The notes beneath the pieces are model-generated. The model saw nothing but the letters and a program-made list of their open reading frames with translations. It was not told the DNA's origin and did not search any database. A DNA stretch of 64,000 nucleotides from Algoriphagus sp. PAP.12. Its GTDB lineage: Bacteria; Bacteroidota; Bacteroidia; Cytophagales; Cyclobacteriaceae. The DNA lies in contig NZ_JAPPSQ010000001.1 of assembly GCF_026652115.1 (NCBI RefSeq), forward strand, positions 738,716 through 802,715, given 5' to 3'. Of this stretch, positions 27,312 through 36,551 are shown one piece after another; the stretch's first letter is position 1, and each line of letters starts with the position of its first letter. The translations under genes and the position numbers were made by a program.

Positions 27312-28417
27312 ATTTGTATTATTTTTTCAAAAACCTGAACCCCGGTTTCAATCAATTCATCTGGAAAATCATAGGTAGGTTCATGAAGTTGAGGACAATT
27401 TTCTCCAGCTCCTATCCCAAATAAGTAAGAAGGGCAAGATTGGCTGAATAAACCAAAATCTTCAGACCATCGAAATGGTTCAGGATTTTCATAGACTCTC
27501 ATGCCTAAACTTCCGAATGCTAATTCTGCGATTTCGGAAGCTTTTGTATGATTGGTTGAAACTGCAAAGCTTTCTTGGTATTCAATTGAGATACCTAACC
27601 TTGCTTCTTCTGCCAAAGATTTTGCCTTTTCCTCCATTTGATCAATCAATTGCTCCAAAACATTCTGATCAAAGGCCCGAAGTGTCAAGCTAAGACTACC
27701 ACTTCCTGCACTCGTTCCAAAGGCTAAACTACCCAGGGAAACCTGAATTACAGTAGCCAAAGCAAAGCTTTCAAGGCCTTTGACTAGTTCAGGAATATCC
27801 AGGATCATTTTTGAGATAGCAGTTGCCGGATTGATACTATCAGCAGGATGGGCTGCATGGGAGGTTTTTCCTTCAAAGAGATAAGTCACTCCGGTACTCC
27901 CTGCGGCAAAAGTTCCTTTTCTGGTGATGATTTGATGTTTAGGAAAACCTGGAAGATTATGCAAGGCAAAAGCAAAATCAGGTCTGATTGATTCAAACCT
28001 AGGGTCTCCTAACACTCTTTTGGCGCCTTCACCTGTTTCTTCTGCAGGCTGAAACAGGAGAACTACTTCTCCCGAAACGGGCCTTTTTACAGCTAATTTT
28101 TGAGCTAAACCACAAATAATTGCCATATGTCCATCATGCCCACAGAGGTGAGCTTTTTCTGGACTTTTACTCCTATAAGAAGGCATCCCATACTCCTCAA
28201 TAGGCAAGGCATCCAATTCACAACGGAATAAAAGTCGATTTCCTGGCTTTTTACCTTTAAAAACAAAAGCCAACCCTTCTCCCCCCAGACCTTCCAAAAT
28301 GATGTCAGGACTTAAGGGTTTGATGAATTCCAGAATTTTTTGTGAGGTTTCTCTTTCCTCTCCTGCGATTTCTGGGTTTTGATGAAGTTTGTGCCTGAGC
28401 TGAATCAAATCATTCAT
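27290..28417 (-). CDS. M20-family metal-dependent amidohydrolase
   Basis: The 375-residue enzyme fits the M20D group (N-acyl-amino acid or IAA-amino acid hydrolases), which cleave amide bonds with a metal pair. Visible ligands are C92 and H94 in AHLCGHDGHM, E126/E127 in QPAEETGEGA and H153 in ALHNLPG; the lid-domain TSHAAHP motif is near residue 185. There is no signal peptide, so it is cytoplasmic. The final four codons overlap a terminator hairpin of the neighbouring gene. The substrate is unknown. Confidence 0.92.
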   Translation of the reverse strand: MNDLIQLRHKLHQNPEIAGEERETSQKILEFIKPLSPDIILEGLGGEGLAFVFKGKKPGNRLLFRCELDALPIEEYGMPSYRSKSPEKAHLCGHDGHMAIICGLAQKLAVKRPVSGEVVLLFQPAEETGEGAKRVLGDPRFESIRPDFAFALHNLPGFPKHQIITRKGTFAAGSTGVTYLFEGKTSHAAHPADSINPATAISKMILDIPELVKGLESFALATVIQVSLGSLAFGTSAGSGSLSLTLRAFDQNVLEQLIDQMEEKAKSLAEEARLGISIEYQESFAVSTNHTKASEIAELAFGSLGMRVYENPEPFRWSEDFGLFSQSCPSYLFGIGAGENCPQLHEPTYDFPDELIETGVQVFEKIIQIKTLQGL

Positions 28418-28591
28418 ACTTTGATATTAGGAATTATTCGGAAAAAGAAGAAAATCTAGGTTATTGAAATTTTTATTGTCCCTGATTTTCAATTGGAACC
28501 ATTTTTGTCAAAAAAAATTGAAGAGCATTGGGAACTTCCCGTCCCTTCTTGTTATTTTCATCCAATCACACATCCTTAACCCATTACTTTT

Positions 28592-28768
28592 ATGAGCGAA
28601 GTACAACTGAAAGAACTAGAAGCACAGATTGCTGAATTGAAAGGTCAATTGACTGGTGACATGTTTGCTGACATGGAGGTGCGCGATCAAATTCACAACT
28701 TGGAGATGAAGTTGAAAGGCGTGAAGCCAATGGATTCAAGTATTGATTGCGTAGGTTGCGGTAGTTAA
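28592..28768 (+). CDS. Small conserved protein with C-terminal CxxC
   Basis: A 58-codon frame starts MSEVQLKELEAQIAELKGQL, a clear amphipathic helix, and continues through TGDMFADMEVRDQIHNLEMK to end IDCVGCGS. The paired cysteines at the very end suggest metal binding or redox chemistry. It resembles a Bacteroidota small-protein family I have seen next to RNA-modification genes, without a known role. The pseudouridine synthase begins 9 bp after its stop, so the pair forms an operon. Coding character is supported by the clean helix pattern and a normal start. Confidence 0.8.
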   Translation: MSEVQLKELEAQIAELKGQLTGDMFADMEVRDQIHNLEMKLKGVKPMDSSIDCVGCGS

Positions 28769-28777
28769 TTAGACGAT

Positions 28778-29383
28778 TTGGCACGTTACTTTATCATTTA
28801 CAAGCCCTACGGGGTTTTAAGTCAATTTAGTGGAGAGGGGCAAACATTGGCCTCTCTTTTTCATTTCCCCAAAACTGTCTATCCTGTAGGTCGGCTGGAT
28901 AAGGACAGCGAGGGATTGTTGCTAATTACCGACGATAAGCAACTCAATCACCATTTATTAAATCCAAGATTCGGACATCAAAGGACTTATTTGGCACAAG
29001 TCGAAGGAGAGCCTGATCAAGAAGCGTTGAAAAATCTTGGAAATGGAGTTATCATCAATGTGGAGGGCAAGATGTACCAAACAAAGCCTGCCATTGCCAA
29101 GATTCCTGAAAGTGTCCCAGAATTGCCGGACAGAGATCCACCTATCCGATACCGGAAAAATGTACCTGATACCTGGATTTCATTGACATTAATAGAAGGG
29201 AAAAACCGTCAAGTAAGAAAGATGACAGCTGCAGTTGGTTTTCCAACATTGCGATTAGTGAGATGGTCTATGGAGAAAATTACAATTGAAGGGTTTCAAG
29301 TAGGAGAGGTCAGAGAATTGGAACAACAAGAAGTTTATAGAGCATTAGGTCTGACAGGATTCGGAAAAACCAATAGGAAGTAA
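28778..29383 (+). CDS. rluE: rRNA pseudouridine synthase, RluE/RsuA type
   Basis: The 201-residue enzyme isomerises a uridine in rRNA (in RluE, 23S U2457). The catalytic Asp is D41 in GRLDKDSEGLLLIT. The C-terminal GKNRQVRKMTAAVGFPTLRLVR motif is the family signature. The N-terminal S4 domain is absent, as in RluE. The start is TTG at 28778, since it gives the standard RYFIIYKPYGVLSQF N-terminus; no ATG is available in frame before the catalytic part. It follows the small CxxC protein by 9 bp. The symbol is by similarity; the target base was not checked. Confidence 0.88.
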   Translation: MARYFIIYKPYGVLSQFSGEGQTLASLFHFPKTVYPVGRLDKDSEGLLLITDDKQLNHHLLNPRFGHQRTYLAQVEGEPDQEALKNLGNGVIINVEGKMYQTKPAIAKIPESVPELPDRDPPIRYRKNVPDTWISLTLIEGKNRQVRKMTAAVGFPTLRLVRWSMEKITIEGFQVGEVRELEQQEVYRALGLTGFGKTNRK

Positions 29384-29582
29384 TTTTTGGATTCATTAAA
29401 TCTAATCACCACTCCTTTTTAATTCTTTTCGAATACCGGGTCTTAAGGGTATGATTTATTTATTCTTAAAAAATCCTAAAAATCCGTTTGACCCAATGCA
29501 ATACCGCTTCTAAGAATTAAGATTGTGTTGGGTTTAAAATGTTCTATTTTAGTGTCCCTTTGAATTAAACCAATTTAATTCC

Positions 29583-30554
29583 ATGCATCAGGAAAAAATC
29601 GCAGCAGTAATACAGGAAGTAGGTAAAGTAGTAGTTGGACAAGATAAAATGGTCAATAGATTATTGATCGGTTTATTTACTAATGGCCATATTCTATTGG
29701 AAGGTGTACCAGGATTGGCAAAGACCTTAACTGTAAATACACTTGCCAAAGTACTTCATTTGGATTTCAACAGAATTCAGTTTACTCCGGATTTGTTACC
29801 AGCTGATTTGATCGGTACCATGATTTACAATCAGCAGACGGCGAATTTTGAGGTGAAGAAAGGACCGATTTTCTCCAATTTAATCTTGGCAGATGAAGTA
29901 AACCGTTCTCCTGCAAAAGTACAATCAGCACTTTTGGAAGCGATGCAAGAAAAGCAAGTGACTATCGGTGAGACTACTTATCAGTTGGATCGCCCATTTT
30001 TGGTTTTGGCTACTCAGAACCCAGTAGATCAAGAAGGTACTTATCCGCTTCCGGAAGCTCAGGTCGATCGTTTTATGATGAAAGTCCATATTGACTACCC
30101 AAGCAAGTCTGATGAAATGGAAGTAATGAGACGTATGGCCAACATGTCTTTTGTATCAGAAGTCAATGCAGTACTCTCTAAGGAGGATATTTTTGATATT
30201 CGAAACGGTATTAATGCGGTGAATATCGCCGAACCATTGGAGCAATATATTATTGAATTGGTATTCGCTACCAGATTCCCTGAGCAATATGGATTAAAGA
30301 ATGAATCAAAGTATATCCAGTTTGGAGTATCCCCTCGAGCAAGTATCAATTTGAACCTAGCTTCAAAGGCAGTAGCCTACATGGACGGTAGAGATTATGT
30401 ACTTCCAGAGGATATTAAGGAGATCGCAGAGGATGTCTTGAATCACCGAATAATCCTAAACTATGAGGCCGAAGCAGACAATATCAACACAAGAGACCTT
30501 GTGAAAATACTATTGGAAAAAGTACCGATAAACAAGTCGGTAACATTGAAGTAA
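29583..30554 (+). CDS. MoxR-family AAA+ ATPase
   Basis: The 323-residue protein has Walker A GVPGLAKT (41-48), Walker B LILADEVNRSP with D104-E105, sensor 1 in LATQNPVDQEGTYPLPEAQ and the sensor 2 segment GVSPRASINL. MoxR ATPases act as chaperones that help insert metals or cofactors, or mature partner complexes. The usual partners, a DUF58 protein and vWA/TPR membrane proteins, are absent downstream; a terminator follows after 20 bp. Thus the gene is monocistronic here and its client must be elsewhere. Confidence 0.93.
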   Translation: MHQEKIAAVIQEVGKVVVGQDKMVNRLLIGLFTNGHILLEGVPGLAKTLTVNTLAKVLHLDFNRIQFTPDLLPADLIGTMIYNQQTANFEVKKGPIFSNLILADEVNRSPAKVQSALLEAMQEKQVTIGETTYQLDRPFLVLATQNPVDQEGTYPLPEAQVDRFMMKVHIDYPSKSDEMEVMRRMANMSFVSEVNAVLSKEDIFDIRNGINAVNIAEPLEQYIIELVFATRFPEQYGLKNESKYIQFGVSPRASINLNLASKAVAYMDGRDYVLPEDIKEIAEDVLNHRIILNYEAEADNINTRDLVKILLEKVPINKSVTLK

Positions 30555-30574
30555 CATTGAAATGCGGCTATCTG

Positions 30575-30603
30575 GGCTTTCTGACAGGAAAGCCTTTTTT
30601 TTT
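30575..30603 (+). terminator. Terminator after the MoxR gene
   Basis: GGCTTTC (30575-30581) pairs perfectly with GAAAGCC (30588-30594) and is followed by nine T. Confidence 0.88.
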
Positions 30604-30739
30604 GTCAAATCTGTTAATCCAATATTAAATTCTGTTTTCATTTTTAAAAAAACCATAATTCAAAAAATTCTCTTGGCCTGATTAATTGAACCAGTTTTGC
30701 ATCATCGAAAGAGACAAAACCACAATTCAATTAATACAA

Positions 30740-31972
30740 ATGAAAAAGTTTAACTCCCTGTTGTTGATTTTCGCAGCAACTCTAATCGGGTTCACAAGCT
30801 GTATCGAAGGCAATGATAAGCCTGTTGTAGATCCAGATCCAGAACCAGACAGTGAAGTGTTGATTACTTCAAACATCACTTCTAATACTACTTGGGAAAC
30901 TGGTAACACTTATGTGCTAGGAGGAAGAATTTCTGTGACTTCTGGAAACACTCTAACCATCGAGCCAGGTGTAGTGGTAAAAGGTGAAGTTGGTACAGGT
31001 TCCAACGCTACTGCTTTGATCATAGCAAGAGGAGCAAAGATTATGGCTGAAGGTACTGCTACTTCTCCAATCATTTTCACAACTGTAGCTGATGAGATCA
31101 CTCCAGGTGAAATCGTTTCTCCAAATCTAGAACCAAATCTTTCTGGTCTTTGGGGAGGTTTGATCATCCTAGGAAATGCAAAAGGATCTTTTGCTGGTGA
31201 TGTAACAGAAATCCAAATCGAAGGTATTCCACCATCAGATACAAATGGTCTTTACGGTGGCGACAATGATGCTGACAACTCTGGTGTTTTGAAATATATT
31301 TCTATCCGTCACGGTGGTGCTAACATCGGTGAAGGTAACGAAATCAACGGATTGACACTTGGTGCAGTAGGTTCTGGAACAGTGATCGAAAACGTTGAAG
31401 TAATCGGTAACCAAGATGATGGTATCGAATGGTTCGGTGGAACTGTAAACGTTACAAACGCTCTAGTATGGAATCCAGGTGATGATGGAATGGATACTGA
31501 CCAAGCTTGGGCTGGTACTTTGAATAACTTCATCGTAATCGCTGGTAGCGAAACTGACCACACTTTAGAAATTGACGGTCCAGAAGGATCTTACAACGCT
31601 GGTCATACTTTGAAAAATGGATCTATCAAAGGAAATGATGTTGCCGAGCTTGGTGACTTCAGAGATGGTGCAAGAGGTACATTTGAAAGCATTTACTTCT
31701 TCGGATTTGCTAACCCTGCAGATACTGACGGAAGAGGTGATCTTTCTCTAAGCGGTGATGCTTCTGTAGCAAACTTCGCTGACGGAGTATTGAACTTCGC
31801 AAGCCTTGAAATTACTCTAGCTGATGGTGTTGAACTATCTACTGTATTCAAAGCAGGAACTGACGCTTATGCAAGTTCAGTAGCTGCTGGTGCTAACACT
31901 GTAGGTGCTACTAAATCAGCATTCACTGGTTGGACTTGGGCTGATGCTGCAGGTCAACTAGCTGATTTCTAA
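30740..31972 (+). CDS. Surface lipoprotein with beta-helix-like repeats
   Basis: The 410-residue lipoprotein has a lipobox ending at Cys21 (GFTSC) and a Pro/Asp linker (VDPDPEPDSE). A repeated beta-solenoid pattern follows: TLTIEPGVVVKGEV, ALIIARGAKIMAEG, LKYISIRHGGANIGEGNEINGLT, then FEW-type DDGIEWFGGTVNVTNALVW. Members occur beside TonB receptors in Bacteroidota and often look like surface ligands or binding partners. The start at ATG 30740 is chosen since it opens the signal peptide; the longer frame from 30686 does not. The downstream TonB receptor begins after 80 bp and a hairpin. Function unknown, probably a surface partner of the transporter. Confidence 0.82.
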   Translation: MKKFNSLLLIFAATLIGFTSCIEGNDKPVVDPDPEPDSEVLITSNITSNTTWETGNTYVLGGRISVTSGNTLTIEPGVVVKGEVGTGSNATALIIARGAKIMAEGTATSPIIFTTVADEITPGEIVSPNLEPNLSGLWGGLIILGNAKGSFAGDVTEIQIEGIPPSDTNGLYGGDNDADNSGVLKYISIRHGGANIGEGNEINGLTLGAVGSGTVIENVEVIGNQDDGIEWFGGTVNVTNALVWNPGDDGMDTDQAWAGTLNNFIVIAGSETDHTLEIDGPEGSYNAGHTLKNGSIKGNDVAELGDFRDGARGTFESIYFFGFANPADTDGRGDLSLSGDASVANFADGVLNFASLEITLADGVELSTVFKAGTDAYASSVAAGANTVGATKSAFTGWTWADAAGQLADF

Positions 31973-31984
31973 TCATAAAAATTG

Positions 31985-32024
31985 AAAGGGGGGGAGTACT
32001 TGCAAGGTAGCTTCCTCCCTTTTA
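31985..32024 (+). terminator. Weak hairpin between lipoprotein and TonB-receptor genes (possible attenuator)
   Basis: AAAGGG-GGGGA and TCCTCCCTTTT form a stem with one bulge and one G.T pair around a 17-nt loop, followed by only four T. It may partly stop transcription so that the lipoprotein is made in excess of the transporter. Confidence 0.55.
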
Positions 32025-32052
32025 CCCATAAGATTTCAATATCAATTGCTGT

Positions 32053-34956
32053 ATGAAAAATAAATCTACCAAGTTGTTCACTAAAGGAACGCTTATCTTA
32101 TTGATTGTGGTGATCTCTCAAATCATCGCAGGTTTTGCATTTGCGCAAAAAGGTACTATTCGTGGTGCCATCTTCGAGGAATCGACTGGAGAGCCATTAT
32201 TCGGTGTCTCTGTCCTTGTAAAAGAAACTGCTACTGGAGCAGTAACTGATTTCGATGGGAAATTCGAGATTCAAGTAGATCCAGGAACTTATACTCTCCA
32301 AATTTCTTACATCTCTTATGCGACAGTTGAATTGACCGAAGTAGAAGTGACTTCTGGAGAAGTAAAAGTTATCAACGACATTCTAATGGCTGATGAAGCC
32401 TCAGATTTGGAAACTGTGACAGTTTCTGCATCTGCAATTAGAACCACTGAATCAGCTTTGATGTCAGTGAAAAGAAATGCCGCCAACCTAATGGATGGTA
32501 TTTCTGCAAGTACTTTCCGTCAAATTGGTGATGGTGACGCTGCTGCTGCAGTAAAAAGAGTAACCGGTGTATCTATCGAAGGTGGTAAATACATCTATGT
32601 TCGCGGTTTGGGTGACAGATACACCAAAACTGTATTGAACGGTGTAGATATCCCTGGATTGGATCCAGATAGAAACTCTATCCAAATGGATATCTTCCCA
32701 ACAAACGTAATTGATAACATCATCGTTTCTAAGTCATTTACTGCTGATCTTCCTGCAGACTTTACAGGGGGTGTGGTTGATATTGAGACCAAAGATTTTC
32801 CAGAAGAAAAGACAATGCGTCTGAGCCTTAGTGGTGGATTGAATCCATCTATGCACTTCAACTCCAACTATTTGAAATATGATGGTGGAAAGACAGATTG
32901 GTTAGGTTTTGATGATGGAACAAGAGCTATCCCTACAGATGGAAGAACTGATATTCCTCAATATGGTGATGCAGTAGGTAACCCAAATGGTCCAAGAGGT
33001 CTTGAATACCAAGAAATCCTAAGAAGCTTCAACAAAAACTTGGGAGGGTATAGAACCAACAGTTTGATGGATATGGGATTGAGTTTCTCTTTGGGAAATC
33101 AAATCGCAAGAACTAAAGCAACTTGGGGATATAATTTCGCCTTGACCTATAAAAACGAGACTGAATTCTACCAAGATGCAGAATTCAACTTGTACGCTAA
33201 GCCTAGAGAATCTTCTGATATCGAATTGGAAGCTTTAGAGAAACAAAAGGGTGACTACGGTGTAAACAATGTGTTGCTAGGTGGATTGGCTGGAATCGCT
33301 TTGAAGACAGACAATTCAAAATATAAATTGAACATCATGCACTTGCAAAATGGTGAATCCAAAGCAGGTGAGTTTGATTTCGTGAACACCAACTTGGGAG
33401 CAAACTTCGAAGCGAAGCAGTACAACCTTGAATATAGCCAAAGAGCATTGACCAGCGTATTGTTGGGTGGTACTCATTACTTCAACGCAAGAGACTGGGA
33501 AGTAAACTGGAAATTGGCTCCTACAAGATCTACAATCGATGATCCAGATGTAAGATTTACAAGATTCAGAGTTCCTAACAACACTGTTTCTACAGAGGTT
33601 GGTTTGCCAGCAAGAATCTGGAGAAGTCTAGAAGAATACAGTGTGGCTGGTAAAGTGGATGTAGCAAAGCAACTTTCTTTATTCCAAAGAGAATCTAAAT
33701 TGAAAGTAGGTACTAACTACGTATTCAAATACAGAGATTTCAACATCCAAAGCTTCCAGTTCGCTACCGGTGATTCTGAATTCACTGGAGATCCAAATGA
33801 GATCATGCTAGAAGAGAACTTGTTCTCAGCTGACAATAGAAATGGAGTTAGATACAATGCTGACTTTATTCCAATCAACCCGAATGAGTATCAGTCTATC
33901 GCTACTAACGTAGGTGGATATGCATCTTTGGAAGCAAAGCCTTCTGACAAATTGAAAGCTATCGTTGGTTTGAGAGTTGAAAAATTCAATCAGTATTACA
34001 CTGGTACCAACCAGACGGGTACAATCAACTTTGATTTGGTTACCATGTTGGACGATATCGATTTCTTCCCAACTGTTAACTTCATTTACAACTTGAAAGA
34101 AAACCAAAACTTGAGAGTTTCTGCTTCTAGAACTATTGCGAGACCATCTTTCAAGGAACTTTCTTACGCAGAGATTTTGGACCCTATTACTGGTAGAACT
34201 TTCATCGGCGGTTTGTATCCAGAAACTACCAATGGTGGTTCTGAGGTTCTTTGGGACGGTAACTTGGTTTCTACTCGAATCAACAACTTTGATGTAAGAT
34301 GGGAAGCGTTCCAGGATAGAGGTCAAATGTTCTCTGTTAGTGCATTCTACAAGACTTTTGATAAGCCTATCGAAATGGTTCAGTTCCTTTCTGATCCAGG
34401 TGCTTTCCAGCCAAGAAACGTAGGTAATGGTTCGGTTGCTGGTTTGGAGTTTGAATTCAGAAAATCTTTGAAATTCATCGCTCCATCATTGGAGAACTTC
34501 AACTGGAATACTAACGTGACGATCACTCAGTCTCAAATCAAAATGTCTGAATCTGAATACAGATCAAGAACTTTGACTGCTCGTGAAGGACAAGAAATCA
34601 AGGATACCAGAGACATGGCTGGTCAGGCTCCTTACATTATCAATACTGGATTCGGTTATCAGGATTATAATACTGGTTGGGAAGCTGGTTTATTCTACAA
34701 CGTTCAAGGACCAACTTTGAACTATGTAGGTTTCGGTAACAGAACTGATACGTATACTGTACCTTTCCATAGCTTAAACTTGAATGTAAATAAATCATTC
34801 GGTGCTGACGAAAGAATTCAGGCAGGATTTGGAGTTCAAAACATCTTGAATGACAAAAAAGAATTAGTATTTAGTTCATACCAAGCTCAAGATCAAATCT
34901 TTACAAGACTTGCTCCAGGTACAAAAATGACATTTAGAGTGGCTTTCTCATTCTAA
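32053..34956 (+). CDS. TonB-dependent outer-membrane receptor with CarboxypepD_reg-like domain
   Basis: The 967-residue protein has a signal peptide (to about 32, GFAFAQ), a CarboxypepD_reg-like domain (about 33-120, GTIRGAIFEESTGEPLFGVSV), a plug (about 130-240, with GGKYIYVRGLGDRYTKTVLNG) and a barrel ending FRVAFSF. The plug resembles TonB receptors related to ferric-ligand transporters more than SusC; there is no SusD gene. Its partner is likely the beta-helix lipoprotein upstream. The substrate is unknown. A strong terminator follows. Confidence 0.94.
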   Translation: MKNKSTKLFTKGTLILLIVVISQIIAGFAFAQKGTIRGAIFEESTGEPLFGVSVLVKETATGAVTDFDGKFEIQVDPGTYTLQISYISYATVELTEVEVTSGEVKVINDILMADEASDLETVTVSASAIRTTESALMSVKRNAANLMDGISASTFRQIGDGDAAAAVKRVTGVSIEGGKYIYVRGLGDRYTKTVLNGVDIPGLDPDRNSIQMDIFPTNVIDNIIVSKSFTADLPADFTGGVVDIETKDFPEEKTMRLSLSGGLNPSMHFNSNYLKYDGGKTDWLGFDDGTRAIPTDGRTDIPQYGDAVGNPNGPRGLEYQEILRSFNKNLGGYRTNSLMDMGLSFSLGNQIARTKATWGYNFALTYKNETEFYQDAEFNLYAKPRESSDIELEALEKQKGDYGVNNVLLGGLAGIALKTDNSKYKLNIMHLQNGESKAGEFDFVNTNLGANFEAKQYNLEYSQRALTSVLLGGTHYFNARDWEVNWKLAPTRSTIDDPDVRFTRFRVPNNTVSTEVGLPARIWRSLEEYSVAGKVDVAKQLSLFQRESKLKVGTNYVFKYRDFNIQSFQFATGDSEFTGDPNEIMLEENLFSADNRNGVRYNADFIPINPNEYQSIATNVGGYASLEAKPSDKLKAIVGLRVEKFNQYYTGTNQTGTINFDLVTMLDDIDFFPTVNFIYNLKENQNLRVSASRTIARPSFKELSYAEILDPITGRTFIGGLYPETTNGGSEVLWDGNLVSTRINNFDVRWEAFQDRGQMFSVSAFYKTFDKPIEMVQFLSDPGAFQPRNVGNGSVAGLEFEFRKSLKFIAPSLENFNWNTNVTITQSQIKMSESEYRSRTLTAREGQEIKDTRDMAGQAPYIINTGFGYQDYNTGWEAGLFYNVQGPTLNYVGFGNRTDTYTVPFHSLNLNVNKSFGADERIQAGFGVQNILNDKKELVFSSYQAQDQIFTRLAPGTKMTFRVAFSF

Positions 34957-34976
34957 CTTAGTTGATATTTATCTTT

Positions 34977-35005
34977 AAAAGCTCCAATTTATTGGAGCTT
35001 TTTTT
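34977..35005 (+). terminator. Terminator after the TonB-receptor gene
   Basis: AAAAGCTCCAA, loop TTTA, TTGGAGCTTTT with a T run: a perfect 11-bp stem. Confidence 0.9.
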
Positions 35006-35107
35006 ATGCCTAAAATCCTGTAGCTCAGGAATTTTTTCAAAAAAATATTAGATAAGAAGTGACTTTTATCAGATTTTCTAATCTAATAGTTGTACACCCT
35101 TGGTATT

Positions 35108-36541
35108 ATGAAGAGGTTAACCAACTATCTGTTTTTTTTAGACTCTGATTTTAAGCTTGATAAAATAATTCCAATAAAGAATATTGCTGGAATTTATCAA
35201 GAGGAGGAGTATGTAGAAAAATTATTCAAGGATTTATTGGAATCAGAGGATATTATTAAATCTGCTTTAAAACAAGGATTGATTAAAAACCCGCAAACTA
35301 TTGAGTTGGGATTTCATTTGGGAAATTTAAATATGGAGATCCATCCACTCGAATTTACAATTGAAAGTGACTCTTCTTTGCTAGTGACTTTTTTTGAAGG
35401 GAATAGTAAGGATAGACTGGATTCTTTGGATACTCTTTCAAAAAGTAAACGTTCCTTAGAGTATGTGGATGAATTCAGCCATGAAATCAAAAATTCTGTA
35501 AATATAATTCATGGAATATCTGACTTGATGAATTCAAGTGATAAGGATGAATTATCAGAGTTGATTCCTACTTTGAGTACTTCTGTACAACATTTGAAAG
35601 GCTTGGTTACCAATTATTTGCTTAACAGAAAGAATGAAAGTATGAAGTGGGAAAGGTCAGAGTTCGCGCTCGAGACTGAACTGGAATCAATTATCAAGCA
35701 GTTTAAATATTTAAACAAATCGGAATCGAAAGTAATTAGACTTCAAGTTGATTCACAAATCCCCTGCAGATTAATTGGCTACCCGGCCGCCATGATACAA
35801 GTCTTAATCAATTTAGTATCCAATGCTATAGAACATACTGCAAAGGGAGAAGTGGTTCTGGAAGTGATGTTGGTTAGAGAGGAGTTTGATGAAGTTATTT
35901 TGAAGTTTGTGGTATCTGATTCCGGGGAAGGCATCAAGGAAGAAGATTTAAATAGGATTTTTAAGAAGCTTCAATATTCAAGTGTAGAAAAGAATGGTTT
36001 TGGTTTAGGACTGAATATCTGCAAGGGTATCCTTGGTTCGCTCCAAAGTGAATTGATGATATCTTCGGAGCTTGGAATAGGGAGTAGTTTCTATTTTGAA
36101 TTGCTTTTCCATAAGCCCGTATTGGGTTCAAGTTTGGTAGAAAAATCAAACGAATGCAAATCCAATGGGATTCAAACTTATGAAAAAAGAGCGCTAATTG
36201 TCGATGACGACCATCTCAATAGATTAGTAGCGACCAAGAAATTAACCAAGTTTGGGCTACATTGTGAGTCAGCTTCAAATGGTGTTCTGGCTATTCAAAA
36301 ACTGTATGACACAAACTATGATCTCCTGATTTTAGATATCCACCTTCCATTAGTAGATGGGTGCACATTATTTAACTTGATCCAAAACCGTTTTCCAGAT
36401 CTAAAAGTAGTTTTTTCTACAGGAAGCTCTAATTCGACCGTTTTGGAGACAATGAAAGCAGGTAAAGCTCAATCCATTTTAAGGAAGCCTTATTCGCAAG
36501 AAGATTTATCAAAAGTTCTTGAAAAGGAGTTCGGAAAATGA
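35108..36541 (+). CDS. Hybrid histidine kinase / response regulator
   Basis: The 477-residue protein is soluble, with a PAS-like N-terminal region (about 1-100), HisKA H-box FSHEIKN with H125, HATPase N-box LINLVSNAIEHTAKGE, G1 DSGEGIKEED and G2 GFGLGLNICKG. A C-terminal receiver (about 360-477) follows, with VDDD and phosphoacceptor D410 in LILDIHLP. No output domain or separate DNA-binding regulator gene is adjacent, so the phosphorelay partner lies elsewhere. ATG 35108 was preferred over a TTG 18 bp upstream. No membrane segment is seen, so the signal is cytoplasmic or delivered by another protein. Confidence 0.92.
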   Translation: MKRLTNYLFFLDSDFKLDKIIPIKNIAGIYQEEEYVEKLFKDLLESEDIIKSALKQGLIKNPQTIELGFHLGNLNMEIHPLEFTIESDSSLLVTFFEGNSKDRLDSLDTLSKSKRSLEYVDEFSHEIKNSVNIIHGISDLMNSSDKDELSELIPTLSTSVQHLKGLVTNYLLNRKNESMKWERSEFALETELESIIKQFKYLNKSESKVIRLQVDSQIPCRLIGYPAAMIQVLINLVSNAIEHTAKGEVVLEVMLVREEFDEVILKFVVSDSGEGIKEEDLNRIFKKLQYSSVEKNGFGLGLNICKGILGSLQSELMISSELGIGSSFYFELLFHKPVLGSSLVEKSNECKSNGIQTYEKRALIVDDDHLNRLVATKKLTKFGLHCESASNGVLAIQKLYDTNYDLLILDIHLPLVDGCTLFNLIQNRFPDLKVVFSTGSSNSTVLETMKAGKAQSILRKPYSQEDLSKVLEKEFGK

Positions 36542-36551
36542 GGAAAAAAAA

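Noticed and set aside
29491..29535. Imperfect palindrome upstream of the MoxR gene sharing ATGCAATA with the 185-bp element ends
   Set aside because: Only about 10 of 13 positions pair and the shared 8-mer is short; not enough to call a second copy of the element.
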